Source of the DNA: Dipteronia dyeriana
Taxonomy: Eukaryota > Streptophyta > Magnoliopsida > Sapindales > Sapindaceae
Length of the DNA stretch: 64,000 bases
Assembly (NCBI GenBank): GCA_032871835.1
Contig: CM065296.1
Span: forward strand, 57,554,186 to 57,618,185
Direction of reading: 5' to 3'
Part shown: one piece after another, positions 34,690 to 47,000 of the stretch
Position numbering within the stretch: the stretch's first letter is position 1
Layout of the letters: each line of letters begins with the position of its first letter
Position numbers and translations under genes: made by a program
Notes under the pieces: model-generated
The model's database searches: none
Told to the model about the DNA's origin: nothing
Seen by the model: only the letters and a program-made list of their open reading frames with translations

Positions 34690-35560
34690 GTCAGGCACCA
34701 CCCCCCCCCGCCAAGAAGGGTCTGAGTGGAAGAGAATAGTTATCGTCCAGATCTCGAGACCAGGAAATAGCTAGATAACCATTCTGATGCCTTGATCGGG
34801 CTACCACCCCCAAGAAGGGCGTGAGTGTAAAAGCATATTTGACATCTAGATCTCGAGACCAGGAAATAGCTAGATAGCCCTCCTAATACCTTGGTCAGAC
34901 TACCACCCCTAAAAAGGGTCTGAGTGTAAGAGCATATATTCCATCTAGATCTTGAGACCAGGAAATAGCTAGATAGCCCTCTTAATGCCTTGGTCGGGCT
35001 ACCACCCTTATAGGGTATGAGTGTAAGAGCATAGTTGCCATCCAGATCTCGAGACCAGGAAATAGCTAGATAGCCCTCTTGATGCCTTGGTTAGGCTACC
35101 ACCCCTAAGAAGGGTCTGAGTGTAAGAGCATAGTTGTCAACCAGATATCAAGACCGGAAAATAGCTAGATAGCCCTCCTAATGCCCCGATCGGGCTACCA
35201 CCCCTAATAAGGGTCTGAGTGTAAGAGCATATTTGTCATCCAGATCTCTAGACCATGAAATAGCTAGATAGCCATCCTGATGCGTTGGCCGGGCTACCAC
35301 ACCCAAGAAGGGTCTGAGTGTAAGAGTATAGTTGCCATCCCGATCGCGAGACCAGTAAATAATTAGATAGCCCTCATCATGCTTTGGTCGTGCTACCACC
35401 CTTAAGAAGGGTCTGGGTGTAAGAGCATAGTTTCCATCCAGATCTCGAGACCAGGAAAAAGCTAGATAGCCCTCATGATGCCCTGATTGGACTACCACCC
35501 CCAAGAAGGGTCTGAGTGTAAGAGCATGGTTGCCATCCAAATCTTGAGACGAAAATAGCT
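34690..35560. repeat. 99-bp tandem repeat array in gypsy B 3' UTR, about nine copies
   Basis: The phrase GAGTGTAAGAGCATAG recurs near 34739, 34827, 34926, 35022, 35121, 35221, 35320, 35419 and 35518, so the spacing settles at 99-100 bp. Because 99 is a multiple of three, the minus strand is open over the last copies (35540-35178) as a 33-residue repeat. That ORF looks like a by-product. A has about four shorter units and C none. The stretch 35560-36146 is non-coding spacer. Confidence 0.9.
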
Positions 35561-36146
35561 ATCAAGCCTTTCTGATTCCTCTATCGGGCTATAATTCCTA
35601 GGAAAGAACTGGGCTTGGAAAGTTCTCCTACCTAAACTCCAATGTCTAAGTTATTACTGGTTACTAATCCTTCAGATGTATACAATTGCTTACTGTGACA
35701 TGTACAAACTAGCCTGACATCATATAAGGGGACTACTCACTAGAGTTAACGAGCTATAGGTTTCTGTTGAGAGCAGAGAGCTCGAGCTGACTGTCTGCTT
35801 TCACACTTAAACAAATTTAAGATCTCATTTTTTTCACGAAATTCAATTAAGTCACGTTATTTTAGAGGTCGCATCTAGGTCAAGATCAGGAATGAAGCAA
35901 GGAGATGTCAGTCAAGTCAAAATCCATTGAAGCAAGTACGAATGAAATCTAAAGCCAGTCTTCATTAATGATACGAGAGCCTATCGCCTAGAAAAGCTAC
36001 AGTTATCAAACAGGGAGCCCAAACCCCAGTTCTAAGCTACAGAAGATTATAGAATGGTAAAGGGAAAACAAACTAGACATAGCATAAGTAAAGCTAGATG
36101 CCCACCACCTTTCCGGGTAGCAAAATCAAGTTGTAAATATACTGTA

Positions 36147-38698
36147 TCAGGCTTCTGCTTCCTCCTGGTTCTCCCCTGTTGTCCCTCCCTCAGGTGGTTA
36201 ATCGCCATGGCCACCCTCACCCGCTACCCCCTCCTCTAGAGGATCCTCTATTGCCTGGTGCTCAGTTGGGTCCTCCTCCAGAACCTTGTTAACCACAACC
36301 ATAACCTTAGGAAGGATGACCGATCGAGAAGGTTTGCCAGAGACTCTATCCTGTTCTGCTCAACCTACAATTCTTCTTTAGAATGCTCATTAGGACGGTT
36401 GTGGACCTCATCCCGGGCTTTTGGCAGGTCTCCCTCGGGCTGTGAAGGCTGAAACCCACTAAAAGGTTTCCCCGGGACCTGAGACTAGTAAAATAGGAGG
36501 AGGAAGAGGAGGATCTGTCACAACTGCTTGCTTCCTAGTTCTAGCCCCGCTAAAATGACAAGCTCCATCACCCTCGAGGTGAGACATCTCTGTAGCCCTA
36601 GTCATGAAATCCTCTCTGTCCTACCCAGCGATACTAGAGAGGTCGAGCGGAATAGGGAGGGCTTCGGTGACCTAAGAAAAGGCATAGAAGTATCCCTTGC
36701 TAAAGGAAGCATCCACCTCGGTTTGCAGCTTCGCCATTTGAGTACAAAGATCCTAGACCTTGACATCCAGCATTTCAGATTTCACTTTCTAAGTGTCCCT
36801 CTGCCTAGCACGCCCTTAAGATATTAGGATCTCTTGGTCAAAGGACCACTTCATCCTTTCATGGTCACACTGAAGCTTGGCCAGTTCTGCCTCTATTCTC
36901 TTCTGACTAGAAGTCATCTCTTATACCAAAATCTGATTTTACGCAAGTAAGCCTCAGCTTGTGTGGCCCGGTCATAGAGGGAGGCCACTTGGTGACCCAT
37001 CGCCATATTGAATTGAAAGCTTATAAAGAGAAATGCCAAGGTTAGAAAATGTCCAGTGCCCACAGTCACAGGAAAGATTAGAAGAAGATAGTAACATTAG
37101 CCAGAAGAGATTACCCCTTGGTAAGCAAGATGTCCACGGGCATTGAGGTTAGCCAAGAGTGCCTGCCACCCAGGCAAGACGCGAATCGCTCCAAGACCTT
37201 GTCCTGCCCTACTGAGCTTGAATAATGGTGAGAGCGGGCAGGAGAAACCTCTACAACACCAGCCTCGAGGTTTGTAAAAGCTTGAGGAGCTTGGATCATA
37301 GAAGGAGTGGCAGAGGTGTCTGGCAAGGTGACCGAAAGAGCAGCAGCAGTAGCAGAAAAAGCCAATGGATGGATAGCGGTGGTCGTATTAGCAGCTTGGA
37401 AAGCGGGCCTTCCTTGGTTGAGAGCCCTGGAAGTCCGCGATGCAAGAATAGCCAAATTGGACTTAGCTTGGGAAGGAGACAAAGTGGGAAAATGCAAAAA
37501 CCCAGCTGGATCAGTAGACCCCTCTTTCTCAAAAGTAGCCAAGGGGGCTTCCTAGAGCAATCTGACACGAGGAGGAAAGGTACGAGCTTGCTGGGCCTCG
37601 CAAGAAGCTAGAGCAAAAACAAAAACTGTTTAAAAAAAGAAGAAGAGAGCTGGCAGAATCGAGCTAATCAACAAAACAAAACAGGATGGTTCAGTGTTAC
37701 TTACAAGGAGTAGCATCAAAAATTCATAGATAATGATTTACTCAGCGAGAATCGAAAGGGTCGGCAGTTGGGAACTTCAGGTTTAAATAGTTCCTAACTA
37801 GGATAGCTTTTGAGTACAACCTTAGACTCGGAATGTAAAGAATTCTAGCCCCACGAGGGTTTATCATTGAAAGTTATGGGAACCGCAAACTCATGCCCGC
37901 CAATAGATATCGAGCTTCCCCAATCATCCCCTTCAGGATCCACTCATTCCTTCAGGTTGGAGCCGTCCTAGAAGCGCCAAGAACAATAAAAGTTAGTTTG
38001 TTCTTGGCTTTCGCATATAACTGACCTCGGGGAACTCTAGACAGGCTTCCGATTTGAAAAAGGTAAGCTAGCTCCTCTGCTCCGGGCTCTCTAGTGACCT
38101 TGCTCAGCTTGTACTATTACCTTTATAGTATGAGAAAGACAATCAGGTGCCTCTAAAAGTCGGGTGTCAGCTAGAGTGGAGCTAGATGTAGGGCACTGAG
38201 AGCCCATCAAAAGGTAGGACAGAGAGGAAGCCTGACCTAGTTCTCAAAGGCCAGCATATGGATGGGGTGCATGCCTTTGGGTGGATTAAAGATATCATAA
38301 TATCTGTGGGGAATTATGATGGAGACACTGTTAGGAATACCGTACTTGGACTTTAAGCGGTCCATTGATTTTGGATCAACAGCAGAATCTGGGATGACCT
38401 TAAAGTCATAGGGAATAGGCCTTACAAGAGGAGGACCAATAACCATGACTTGACCCTTCCCAGCGGTGTCGTCCCTCTCTTATTTTTCAGAGCCTTCATC
38501 AACCAAGTTTAGGGAACAGTCTGGTCTATTAGTGAACCCGGTTCTAATGGCCACGTTTCTATTCTATCTGTGACGTTGTGGGTTTGAGGGAGAGTCGTCA
38601 CTATCAAAGTCTTATTGTGCCTGTTTTCTCTGGGCAAGGCTGGAAACTTCTACACCATCAATGAGGGAATCGACAGAATCATGGCTAACTTTCGACAT
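36147..38698 (-). pseudogene. aORF of gypsy B, Transposase_28-like
   Basis: ATG at 38696-38698 (MSKVSHDSVDSLIDG), TGA at 36147-36149. The stretch 38446-38237 (RLKSKYGIPNSVSIIIP) matches the conserved part of C's aORF at 10900-10970. It continues with QYKLSKVTREPGAEELAYLF and PRGQLYAKAKNKLTFIV, an Ala/Ser/Pro-rich middle (37542-37200) and a helical part near 36750-37000. B keeps CAG and AAG where A and C have TAG, but it has its own stops (near 38150 and at several upstream codons). Its role in the element is unknown to me; position and strand are those of the Tat aORF. Confidence 0.72.
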
Positions 38699-38825
38699 AA
38701 TGGAATAAGGTTTAGAGGCAGATGAAAAGAGAATTAACAGAAGCGTAGCTGAAGAGGGTAGCAAAAGAGATGGATTTTGGAAATTTGAAGTTTAAAAGAC
38801 AGGGTGAAGAAAACGATGAAGGAGT

Positions 38826-38840
38826 TGGGTATAAAATGAA
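38826..38840 (-). promoter_or_regulatory. TATA-like motif upstream of aORF B
   Basis: The minus strand reads CATTTTATACCCAACTCC, about 135 bp upstream of the aORF ATG, matching the motif in A and C. It supports a separate promoter for the antisense gene. Confidence 0.55.
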
Positions 38841-39073
38841 GCAAAGGGAACAGTGACATCAACAAAATCTTCGGTAGGATTGCCTTGAATCCCGAAATAG
38901 CCGTAACACAGCCGGATTGATTCAGGAATTACACCTGTCTATGCTTGCCACATCACTCGTACAATTAATGAGAATATTTCCTCCGAGATATTTAGTAGTA
39001 ATAAAGGAGGGAAAATTTCCCAATTACACTAAGATATCTGACTCCAACCCCAACTCAATCAGTGGTGTTCAAG

Positions 39074-39087
39074 TCAGAGGAGACTTC
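39074..39087 (+). promoter_or_regulatory. Polypurine tract of gypsy B
   Basis: GTCAGAGGAGACTTC immediately before the 3' LTR, matching A's tract with one G-to-A change. Confidence 0.65.
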
Positions 39088-40228
39088 TATTAATTGCCAA
39101 ATTTGGCTAGGGACTAAAGAGAAATTTTCCACTCTTTTGGCCCTGTTCTAAGCCCGAGATTACCCACCACGGAACCCCAAGCCCTAGGATCAATCTTTGT
39201 AGTCACCCCGAAGAAGTGAGGAAAGGTCGCTGAGCTCAGGAAGCATCCAAGGTAAAGCCCAACACAAACGAATCGAGCTTCTTCCACCAAATCAAGGCTC
39301 CCCGAGGTCGAAACTACCTTGTAACCTCCCCAGGAACCCGCTATCCTCTCCAGACCTAAGTGAGAACCTATTAATCAATGGGCACATACCTCTAAATTGC
39401 TTTATCTAGTTGGGAAAAGATTCAGACCTATCGGGATAGGCAGCAGCAAGCTTGCCAAAAGCCCCGTTGCCACTAATGGGAGCCCATGGGGTCATCTCAA
39501 TCTCTTAGGGACCCAGAAAGTTCAGTCCAAGCTCCTAGTACCAAAACTAGGGCACGGATTTACCTCTCCCTACGAAACAAGGAACACAATACTCGATGAC
39601 CTTCTTGAAGAATCATGCCATGAAGGCAAATGATCATATCCACACCTACTAAACATTAAATTGCCACGTACGTGCGGGGCAGGAGATTGAATCCAAAGAG
39701 GAAACAAACTTATCTCCAACAAAGATATTCTCAACCATATCATTAATTAAAAGTCAATGACTTTTAACTAAAAGATCCCGCCCGATATGGAGGGATGTGA
39801 TTCAAAAAATCATGGTGAGAGAATCACAAATTTAACCTATTTGGACTATGTACAAAGACGCCTAAGTATGCACTAAGAAAAGGGGGGATCAAAAACTAAT
39901 TGAGAGAAACAAAAAGGTGAGTAAGAGGAGGTTCTTGGCCTAAATTCTATAATCAGAGCATAGTCGTCATTGCATTCTACTATTCGACAGACACAAGGTT
40001 GCCACCCTACTGTATCCCAACGAGATTGAAAGTGTTTGAGAAATTTTTGTATGCATACATGATCTATAATAAAGAGCTATGTCCCTATTTTAATTGTATT
40101 CACATTTAAACGAACACCTTTGTTCAAACAAGTTAGGTACGAGTTACCTACCCTGGCCGCCGCCTTCGTGGTAATGGTCTCGAGGGTGTTAGCTGAATTT
40201 CTCACCTCGAGTAAATTTTTCGTTAACA
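39088..40228 (+). repeat. 3' LTR of gypsy B (1141 bp)
   Basis: It starts TATTAATTGC (A: TGTTAATAGC) after the polypurine tract and ends TTCGTTAACA. It aligns with A's LTR over the whole length. There is no gene in it. Confidence 0.85.
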
Positions 40229-41054
40229 GAAACAAACAAAATCTTTTCTTTTTTTAGTCACAATAATCCTCCTAGAGAAAACCCAAGAATGATTGGTCAC
40301 TTGTGAATTTTTAATCTATTTGATTGAAACTCGCGTGAACCCGATTCTATTTTTGTACACAAAACACTTTTATTAGATTTATAAATTCCTTTTATTTATT
40401 TACTTATCAAATAAAGTATTTGATACTTATCATACTACCAACAATAATATGACACTAGGAAACCTTCTCCTACTAGGAAAAAGATTTTATCTTTTGATTA
40501 AGTAATTAATTAATTAATTTCCATCTAATTAAATAATAAAATAAAAACAATATAATAGGCTATTTTATGAGTCAAAAATTTTGATTTTCCATTTTATTAA
40601 ATCCATTGCACTTTAACAAAAAAATTCACATGTTAACTAGACTCATTCTTACAAAAAAAAGAAACAAGTCCACATGCCTTAAATTAATACATTAATATAT
40701 TTAAACAGCCCATTTAATTAAATTGTGCAAATTGTTTTCTTAATGTATTGATAGAATGCTAATGGCACCCCTTTAGGGCCACCCATTCCAGGTATCTTGA
40801 AGAGTTCCCGCATGTCTTGATTACACATGACCATACATCTCCAAAGCTTTTGGATTCTGAAATCCAAAACTATTCTAGATTGACCCAGAACATGGTCCGG
40901 TAGATTATATCAAGTGATCCGTGTAAGTTAGTGTGAATTGGGGATCTTGGCGGGATATCTAAATTTAAGCTACTATAGACATAACCTAATCACAATCAGC
41001 AAATGATTCACTTAGGTCCGATGTATTAATTTTAGTTCATTCCACTAAAAAACT
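40229..41054 (-). repeat. Old C1-type copia LTR fragment
   Basis: Sequence corresponding to positions within the C1 LTR (compare 25446-26745), but with internal deletions and a non-matching stretch at about 40730-40880. It begins directly after B's LTR and stops within TTCCACTAAAAAACT where gypsy LTR F begins, so both gypsy elements appear to have landed in this older LTR. Confidence 0.75.
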
Positions 41055-42065
41055 TGTTAACGAAAAATTTCAGTTAACACCCTCGAGACAACCACCACGT
41101 AGGTGGTGGCCGGGGTTGGTACCTTAGGTACCTAACCTGACTGAATAAAGATGGATGTGTAAATGTAAGTGCAATAAAGACGGGAATGTAATGACTTTAT
41201 TATCAACTGTGAGTATAGTATAAAAAAACTCTTAAACACTCCTAATCTCTCTAGAATACAGTAGGGTGGCAACCTCGCGCCTGTCGAATAGTAGATAATA
41301 ATTGAGGCCTTGTTCTGATTACAGAATTTAGGGTGAAGTACAAAACTCTCTTTGTTTATTTTCCATGTGTTGCTTTTTTTCTCCCCTGCCCCTCTCGTTC
41401 ACGTTCGGCGTATTTATACATGGTCCAAGTAGTTTAAATCGGTGTATCTCCTCCCATGATTCTCTGAACCCTTTCCCTCCTTATCGGGCGGGATCTCTTA
41501 TTTTAGAAGTTTGTTGACTTCGAATTAAAAACGGATTCGAGAATATCTTTGGTGGAGATAAGTTTGTTTCCTTTTTGGACTCAATCTCTTGCCATACATG
41601 TACGTAAAGTTTTAATCTTCATTGTAGTGTAGATATGATCTTGTGTGTATTCATGGCATGATTCTTCATGGAGGTCGTCAAGTTAGTTGTTCGTTGTTTC
41701 GTAAAGTGAGGTAGACCCATGCCTTAGTTCTGGTCCTAGATGATTGGCATTAACGAGCTTCCTCTTTTTCATCCAGATAGGTTCAAATCTTCCTTAGCAA
41801 ATTGGAGCATAACTATAGCACTAACCTGATATCCTTAAAGGCCCCCATTTTATGTCAAGAGGGGTCAGCGGGCTTCTGGAAAGGTTACGAGGTAATTTTG
41901 ATCACAAGAAGCCTGAATAACCACATGTCGGGCTTTTCCCGAATTCTAGTGTTAGCGTAAGGAGCTCGATCTGGTCGTGTTGAGCTCCATTCTTGATAGT
42001 TCTGAAGCTCAATAACCCCTCCTCGCTTCTGCGGGGTGGTTTTATAGTTCGCCCTTAGGAGCCGG
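41055..42065 (-). repeat. Gypsy LTR F, main part, reverse strand
   Basis: An inverted copy of A's LTR. The plus strand starts TGTTAACG and runs back through the LTR to GGAGCCGG at 42065, where copia D is inserted; the remaining 93 bp are at 63318-63410. A polypurine tract follows at 63411, so this is the 3' LTR of a minus-strand element. Its 5' part lies outside the window. No gene is present. Confidence 0.85.
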
Positions 42066-44249
42066 TGTTAGGTTTTAGATTTGTGTTGGCTTGATTCCAT
42101 AACAAAACTTTATTTCTACGTAATGCTTAGTTCCTTAAGTTGTTCATGATGATAAGAGCTTTAACGAAGAAAAGCAACTTCTCATGATGCAAAGTTCGTC
42201 TTCAAGAGGATTGGTACTATTCTTGGATACTAAGGTATCGAGATTCTTCTTCCTCTTGCAAGACGTAGGTGCACACACACATAATTCATTCATGTGTCCC
42301 TGCTTTGTTGTGCATCATTATATGCATACACATACACAATTCATACATTTGAGTCCCTGCATTGTAGCACATCATTTGGTATAACACATTTACACACTTG
42401 AAGTTGAATGCTCATGCATTGGTATGAAAGTAACATGTTTTGGAAAATGCATGATTGGAGATTAACTCTATGTAGTTTGCATTCTTGTGTGAAATGTGTT
42501 TGTTTGTTTATATGTTTGTATAACATGGATCTTGAACTTGGTTTTAGTCTTAGATTATTCATGATTCAGTTTCGGTCATTTCGGTTACTCATACTATTGA
42601 TTTCGAGTTCTAAGTCAAAAGATACTACACTTTAAACTCATGTTGCATACATTGTCTTCGTCTTCATATATCGAGTTGAATTATTATTTTATAGGTTCAG
42701 TATCTTATATTCCCATGTCCATAAGGGAATTTTGGTTAGTAAACTTCAAACCGATTTGAATTCAGAGTTCAGAGGCCAAAGAACGGTCGAATAACGTGAG
42801 AGGAGCGCAAGGTAAGAGGTGCGATGGCATAAGCCATCACTTGGCACCTACTCGAGATGGCACGTGGCCATCACGGCCCCAAAGCCTTGCTGCCTTGAGA
42901 TGCCCATGCGCCATCTCGGGGAGGCACTAAGTCATGAGGGAAAAATGGTCTTTTGGTTGTTCTCTCTTTAAAACCTCTCCTTCCCTCTCATTCATTAGGT
43001 GTGGAGAAAAACGAATTTGAAGAACAAGTGCATAATTTTTCTCTCAACATTTTGATTTTTGTTTTTGTGATAACTTCTTCATTTCTACTCCGAATCACTT
43101 GATTTAAAAACCGATTTCGAGTGTATTGAAGATTCATACAAACCCTAAGCATTTCCAGAACCAAAGGATGTCTAGATGTTTCGTTGTGATCAGATCTTCA
43201 GTTCGTGATTTTCATCCTTGTTGGTAAAATCATCTTCTTCTTAGTTTTCTTCTTAGATCCTCTTATTGATTGATGCTATTTGAATAAGAAGCATGACTAG
43301 GATGATTTTGATTTCATTTTGTGGTTTGTTGATTTGATTTTCAAGTTTAGCTAGATTTGTGATAAATTGAATGATTTGTGCTAAACTTGATACACATGAA
43401 ATTTCTTCTAGAAATCTTTTGCTCTTATGCTTGATTGACTATTTCTAGATCTAATTTATTTTTCTAAGAACTAGGTTGTGTTTCAATTGGTGTCTATATC
43501 TTCATATCTATGTTCTTAGTTAATAACATGCTTAGGTTGTCTAGATACATTTGTGATTGCTCTTTGAAAGTATAAACTAGCTATCTAGTTGCATGTCCAT
43601 AGAATTTGTTGATCATCATTTTCTATGTTGAGTGCTTGTTTGTGTTTTGCATTTATGATTACTTAGATGCCTTGTGAAAAGGTAGAAAGTCTCATATCTT
43701 AGAGTTATTCTTTAATTTGAGCAATTGGAAGTCTTAGTTAGAGTCGGGAGGACTTGGATAGCTAAGCAAGTGGAAGTTTTGACAAGAGGTGTGAGACCTC
43801 GGATTGTTGAGCAAGGAAGTCTCAGCTAAAGTCAGGAGGACTCAGATTGTTGAGCAAGAAGTCTTGCCTAGGGTCGGGAGGATCTGGATAGGTGAGCAAG
43901 GAATCTTCCTAGAGATAGGAGGTCTTGGATAGGAAGTCGGCTTAGTAGATCACTAGGTTCAAGGGTTGAGTAAGAGTGATAGCTTGGAGAGCATGTGTTG
44001 ATTGCTTGAGTGTGTAACTCTTATTTGAAATAGTGAATTTGCTTTTGCCGGTAGTTGTGGTATCAACCCGTAGATGTTTCCTCTTCGGAGGTTTACCGCG
44101 TAAATATTGTGTGTCATTGTTTGCAATTTTCATTAAGCATTATTAAAATTGCATTGTTATAAAAGAAGACAAAAATTGGACCATATACCTATTCATCCCC
44201 CCCCCCCCCTTTAGGTATATTTACACTATAAATATAAATGGAAATTTCA
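42066..44249 (+). repeat. 5' LTR of copia D (2184 bp)
   Basis: TGTTAGG...TTTCA, followed by two bases and the primer-binding site. It matches 61134-63317 over its full length and, more distantly, the inverted E LTRs. It ends with a C13 run (about 44199-44211) just before the LTR end, and contains short repeats with CACACACAATTCAT and TCCCTGC motifs near 42270-42370. No gene. Confidence 0.93.
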
Positions 44250-44251
44250 AT

Positions 44252-44263
44252 TGGTATCAGAGC
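44252..44263 (+). promoter_or_regulatory. Primer-binding site of copia D (tRNA-iMet)
   Basis: TGGTATCAGAGC, two bases after the 5' LTR, complementary to the 3' end of initiator tRNA-Met. Confidence 0.93.
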
Positions 44264-44328
44264 AGGTGTCTCGATGTACTTAGATAGATCTTCTTTGTAG
44301 TGTTTGTTATCTTCTTTTGTTTCATCAT

Positions 44329-45360
44329 GATTAAAGAAATGTATTCTTTTGTGGCTTCTCTTGTTGAAGGTGAGTCTATTGACTTAGATGATCAAAAGAT
44401 CAAAGATCTTATTCAAGAAAATGAAAGGATCTTTTAGATCAATAAGTCTGTCACTAAGAAGTTAGAAAATCTTGATTGTAGCTTAAAATGTGTTATTGAT
44501 CTTAATAACAAAATTCTTAATCTTGAGAAAAACTTGATTGATAGCAATGATATATTAAGTATTTTGAAGCATGAAATTGAGCAAAGAGATGAATCTCTTG
44601 ATTGTGCTAGGAGAATTGAATATGTGCTTAAAGCAAAACTTAATGAGCATGAGAATCAAGAGAAAGTGCTTAATGACAAACTTAATGAAGCTAAAGAGAT
44701 GATTAACAAGATGTTATCTAGTTCTAATAAAGTGAAAGCTCTCATTAACGTTGGAAAGTCTTCAAGCGACAAAAGAGGTTTAGGATATGTTAATGAAAAG
44801 TCAACTCCTTCATCTAACAAATCTACTTTTGTCAAAGCTTGTAGCAATTTAATTATAGGTACACTCTCTAACGGTAATTCCGTAAATGCTACTGGAGGTG
44901 CCTCAACATCAACAATGAAGGCCAAGGAAAAGACTCAACAATGCTAAAGACAATCTACATCATCATCAAATGCAAAAGGAAAGACATCTAGTGTTGCACA
45001 CCAAAGAGGTAAAAATGTGAGAAGGTAAAATGAGTTGAATGCTCAAGCAAATTGTAAACTTCTCAAATTCATATCTATTTGTCATTATTGCAACATGGTA
45101 GGACACATAAGACCTAGATGTTTTAAATACATTCATAATTGTAGAATTGCCAATGATTTGCATGATATGTCTTTGAATGGTCCTAGGCAATCATCCATGT
45201 ATGGATCTAGAATTAGACCTAAGAAGATCTTGGAAAACAAGTTGAGAATAAATGTGTTGATGATTTGTTTTTTAAATCTTGTGTTGTGTCTCGTTCTACT
45301 ATGCATAAGAAAGTTGATAATTCTTTGTTTGATTTGTTTGAAAATATGACTAATGAAGTC
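44329..45360 (+). pseudogene. Copia D gag remnant: coiled coil and zinc knuckle only
   Basis: The frame starts at ATG 44329 (IKEMYSFVASLVEGES), only 66 bp after the primer site, and immediately matches the middle of E's gag (NFVALMASHSS). The UBN2-type capsid domain and first knuckle seen in E are therefore absent. A long coiled coil follows (44440-44740), then the SIRE signature KRGLGYVNE near 44775, and a CCHC knuckle at about 45078-45120 (CHYCNMVGHIRPRC). An in-frame TAG at 44435-44437, a stop at 44945 and a frame shift near 45220 break it. Gag forms the particle that packages element RNA; this copy could not do so alone. Confidence 0.82.
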
Positions 45361-45479
45361 AATGTGCCTTAAAACAAGTCAAGGCAAGTTAATAAAAGTG
45401 GGAATGAGAAACTTGTCAAGAAAGTTTGGGTTAAGAAAAACACAACACAATGTTTGGTTGAACAATATACTTTAAAAGC

Positions 45480-47000
45480 TAATTCATCCTATTGTTGGTA
45501 CCTAGATAGCGGTTGCTCTAGGAATATGACCGGTAACAAGGAATTCTTTAAGAATCTTGTTATGAATGATGGTGGATGGGGATGGCACTAAAAAGCAAGT
45601 TCTAGGCAATGGAACAATTTGTATCCCCGGATTGCCTAAACTTCGTGACACCTTGTATGTAGATGGTCTACCAGCTAATCTAATAAGCATCACTCATTTG
45701 TGTGAAATTTTTAAAGAAGTTAGGTTTAACAAGGATGTGTGCACAATAATAGATAAAAAGGGAAAAAAAAAATTGAAAGTCAAAAGGTCTTCGAACAATT
45801 GCTATTGTTTAGAGGTTGATCCACTAACATGTAATATGGCACATGAGTGCAACAATCTTGAATTATGGCATGAAAGATTGGGCCACATGAATTATAAAGA
45901 TTTAAAGAAGCTTGAGAAATATAACATTGTTAGAGGTCTTCTTAGTCTTGGTAAAAAGCTTGATGGTGTTTGTGAACCATGTCAATTAGGTAAACAAACC
46001 AAAGTTTCTCATAAAAAGAACACTAATTTTGCTACCAAGAAGCCTTTAGAACTTGTGCATATGGACCTAATGGGACCAATCCAAACTGAAAGCATAAATG
46101 GTAAAAAATATATTTTTGTATATTTTCCTCGGTTTGCTTGGGTATATTTTCTTAGAGACAAGACCGAAACTTGTGGTTACTTTAAGTAGTTTTGTAATCA
46201 AGTTCAAAATGAAAAAGGTCTCGGGATCAAGAAAATATGTTGCATTAGGAGTGATCATGGGAGTGAATTTAAAAATGCTAGATTTAGTGAGTTTTGTGAT
46301 GATTATGGGATTTCACATGAGTTCTCGGCTCCTAGAACTCCTCAACAAAATTGTACTGTTGAGAAGAAGAATCATGTCTTGCAAGAGATGGCTAGGGTCA
46401 TGATCAATAGCAAGAAAGTCCCTAGAAATCTTTAGGTCGAAGCGGTCAATACCGCATGCTATGTCACTAATAGAGTTTTTAGAAGGCCCGACACAAAACA
46501 AACCTCCTATGAACTTTGGAAGGGCAAGAAGCCCAATGTGATTTACTTCCACACTTTTGGGAGTAAGTGTTTTATTTTGAATGATAGAGATCATTTAGGA
46601 AATTTTGATGATAAAAGTGATATTGGTCTCTTTCTTTGGTATGCTAATAATAGTCGTGCAAATAGAGTGTTCAATTTGAAAACCAGGACTATTATGGAGT
46701 CTATTAATGTGAAAATAGATGATCTTAACATGTTTGATATGTGTGATAATAATGGTGTCAATGAACCGAAAGAACATTTGTTGAATGACACTAAAGCACC
46801 TATTGATGTGACTAGTTATGATAAAAGTGAGTCTAGTCATAATGATGATAATGATAGTGTTGCTAGAGAAGAACTTCAAGAGTTAGAAAATGGTTTGAAT
46901 GATAACCAACAAGATGTTGAAAATTCTAATTCTAGACTTAGGAACATGCATTAACAACAAGACATCGTAGGTGATTTTAATGAAGGGGTTAGAACTATAA
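45480..47000 (+). pseudogene. Copia D protease and integrase remnant
   Basis: Protease site at 45496-45545 (WYLDSGCSRNMTG, with DSG at 45505-45513), then a frame shift. 45566-46189 reads GDGTKKQVLGNGTICIPG, the pre-integrase zinc domain (WHERLGHMN, CEPCQLGK) and the start of the integrase core (VHMDLMGPIQTESINGKKY). After a break the core goes on in another frame with SDHGSEFKN and PQQNCTVEKKN, where the family normally has G and R. 46538-46954 covers the end of integrase and the linker (HTFGSKCFILND), which is rich in Asp, Asn and Ser. Stops at 46187 and 46432 and frame shifts inactivate it. Confidence 0.85.

Larger units (their letters stand above)
29756..40228 (+). mobile_element. Ty3/gypsy retrotransposon B, Tat-like, 5' truncated
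   Basis: In order: gag end, protease, RT, RNase H and integrase (29756-34469), a nine-copy tandem repeat 3' UTR, aORF on the minus strand (36147-38698), a polypurine tract and a 3' LTR (39088-40228). The 5' LTR, primer site and most of gag are missing: sequence before 29756 belongs to C in the opposite orientation. The right end (GTTAACA at 40228) is followed by GAAAC and C1 LTR sequence, so B was inserted in an older copia LTR. Coding regions contain many stops. Confidence 0.82.

Noticed and set aside
35178..35540. 120-residue minus-strand frame with a 33-residue repeat
   Set aside because: It is the 99-bp tandem array read in its open frame; no start context and no match to A's shorter units, whose length breaks the frame.
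34690..35560. CRISPR-like regular repeats
   Set aside because: Units are contiguous tandem copies without unique spacers, in a eukaryotic retrotransposon.
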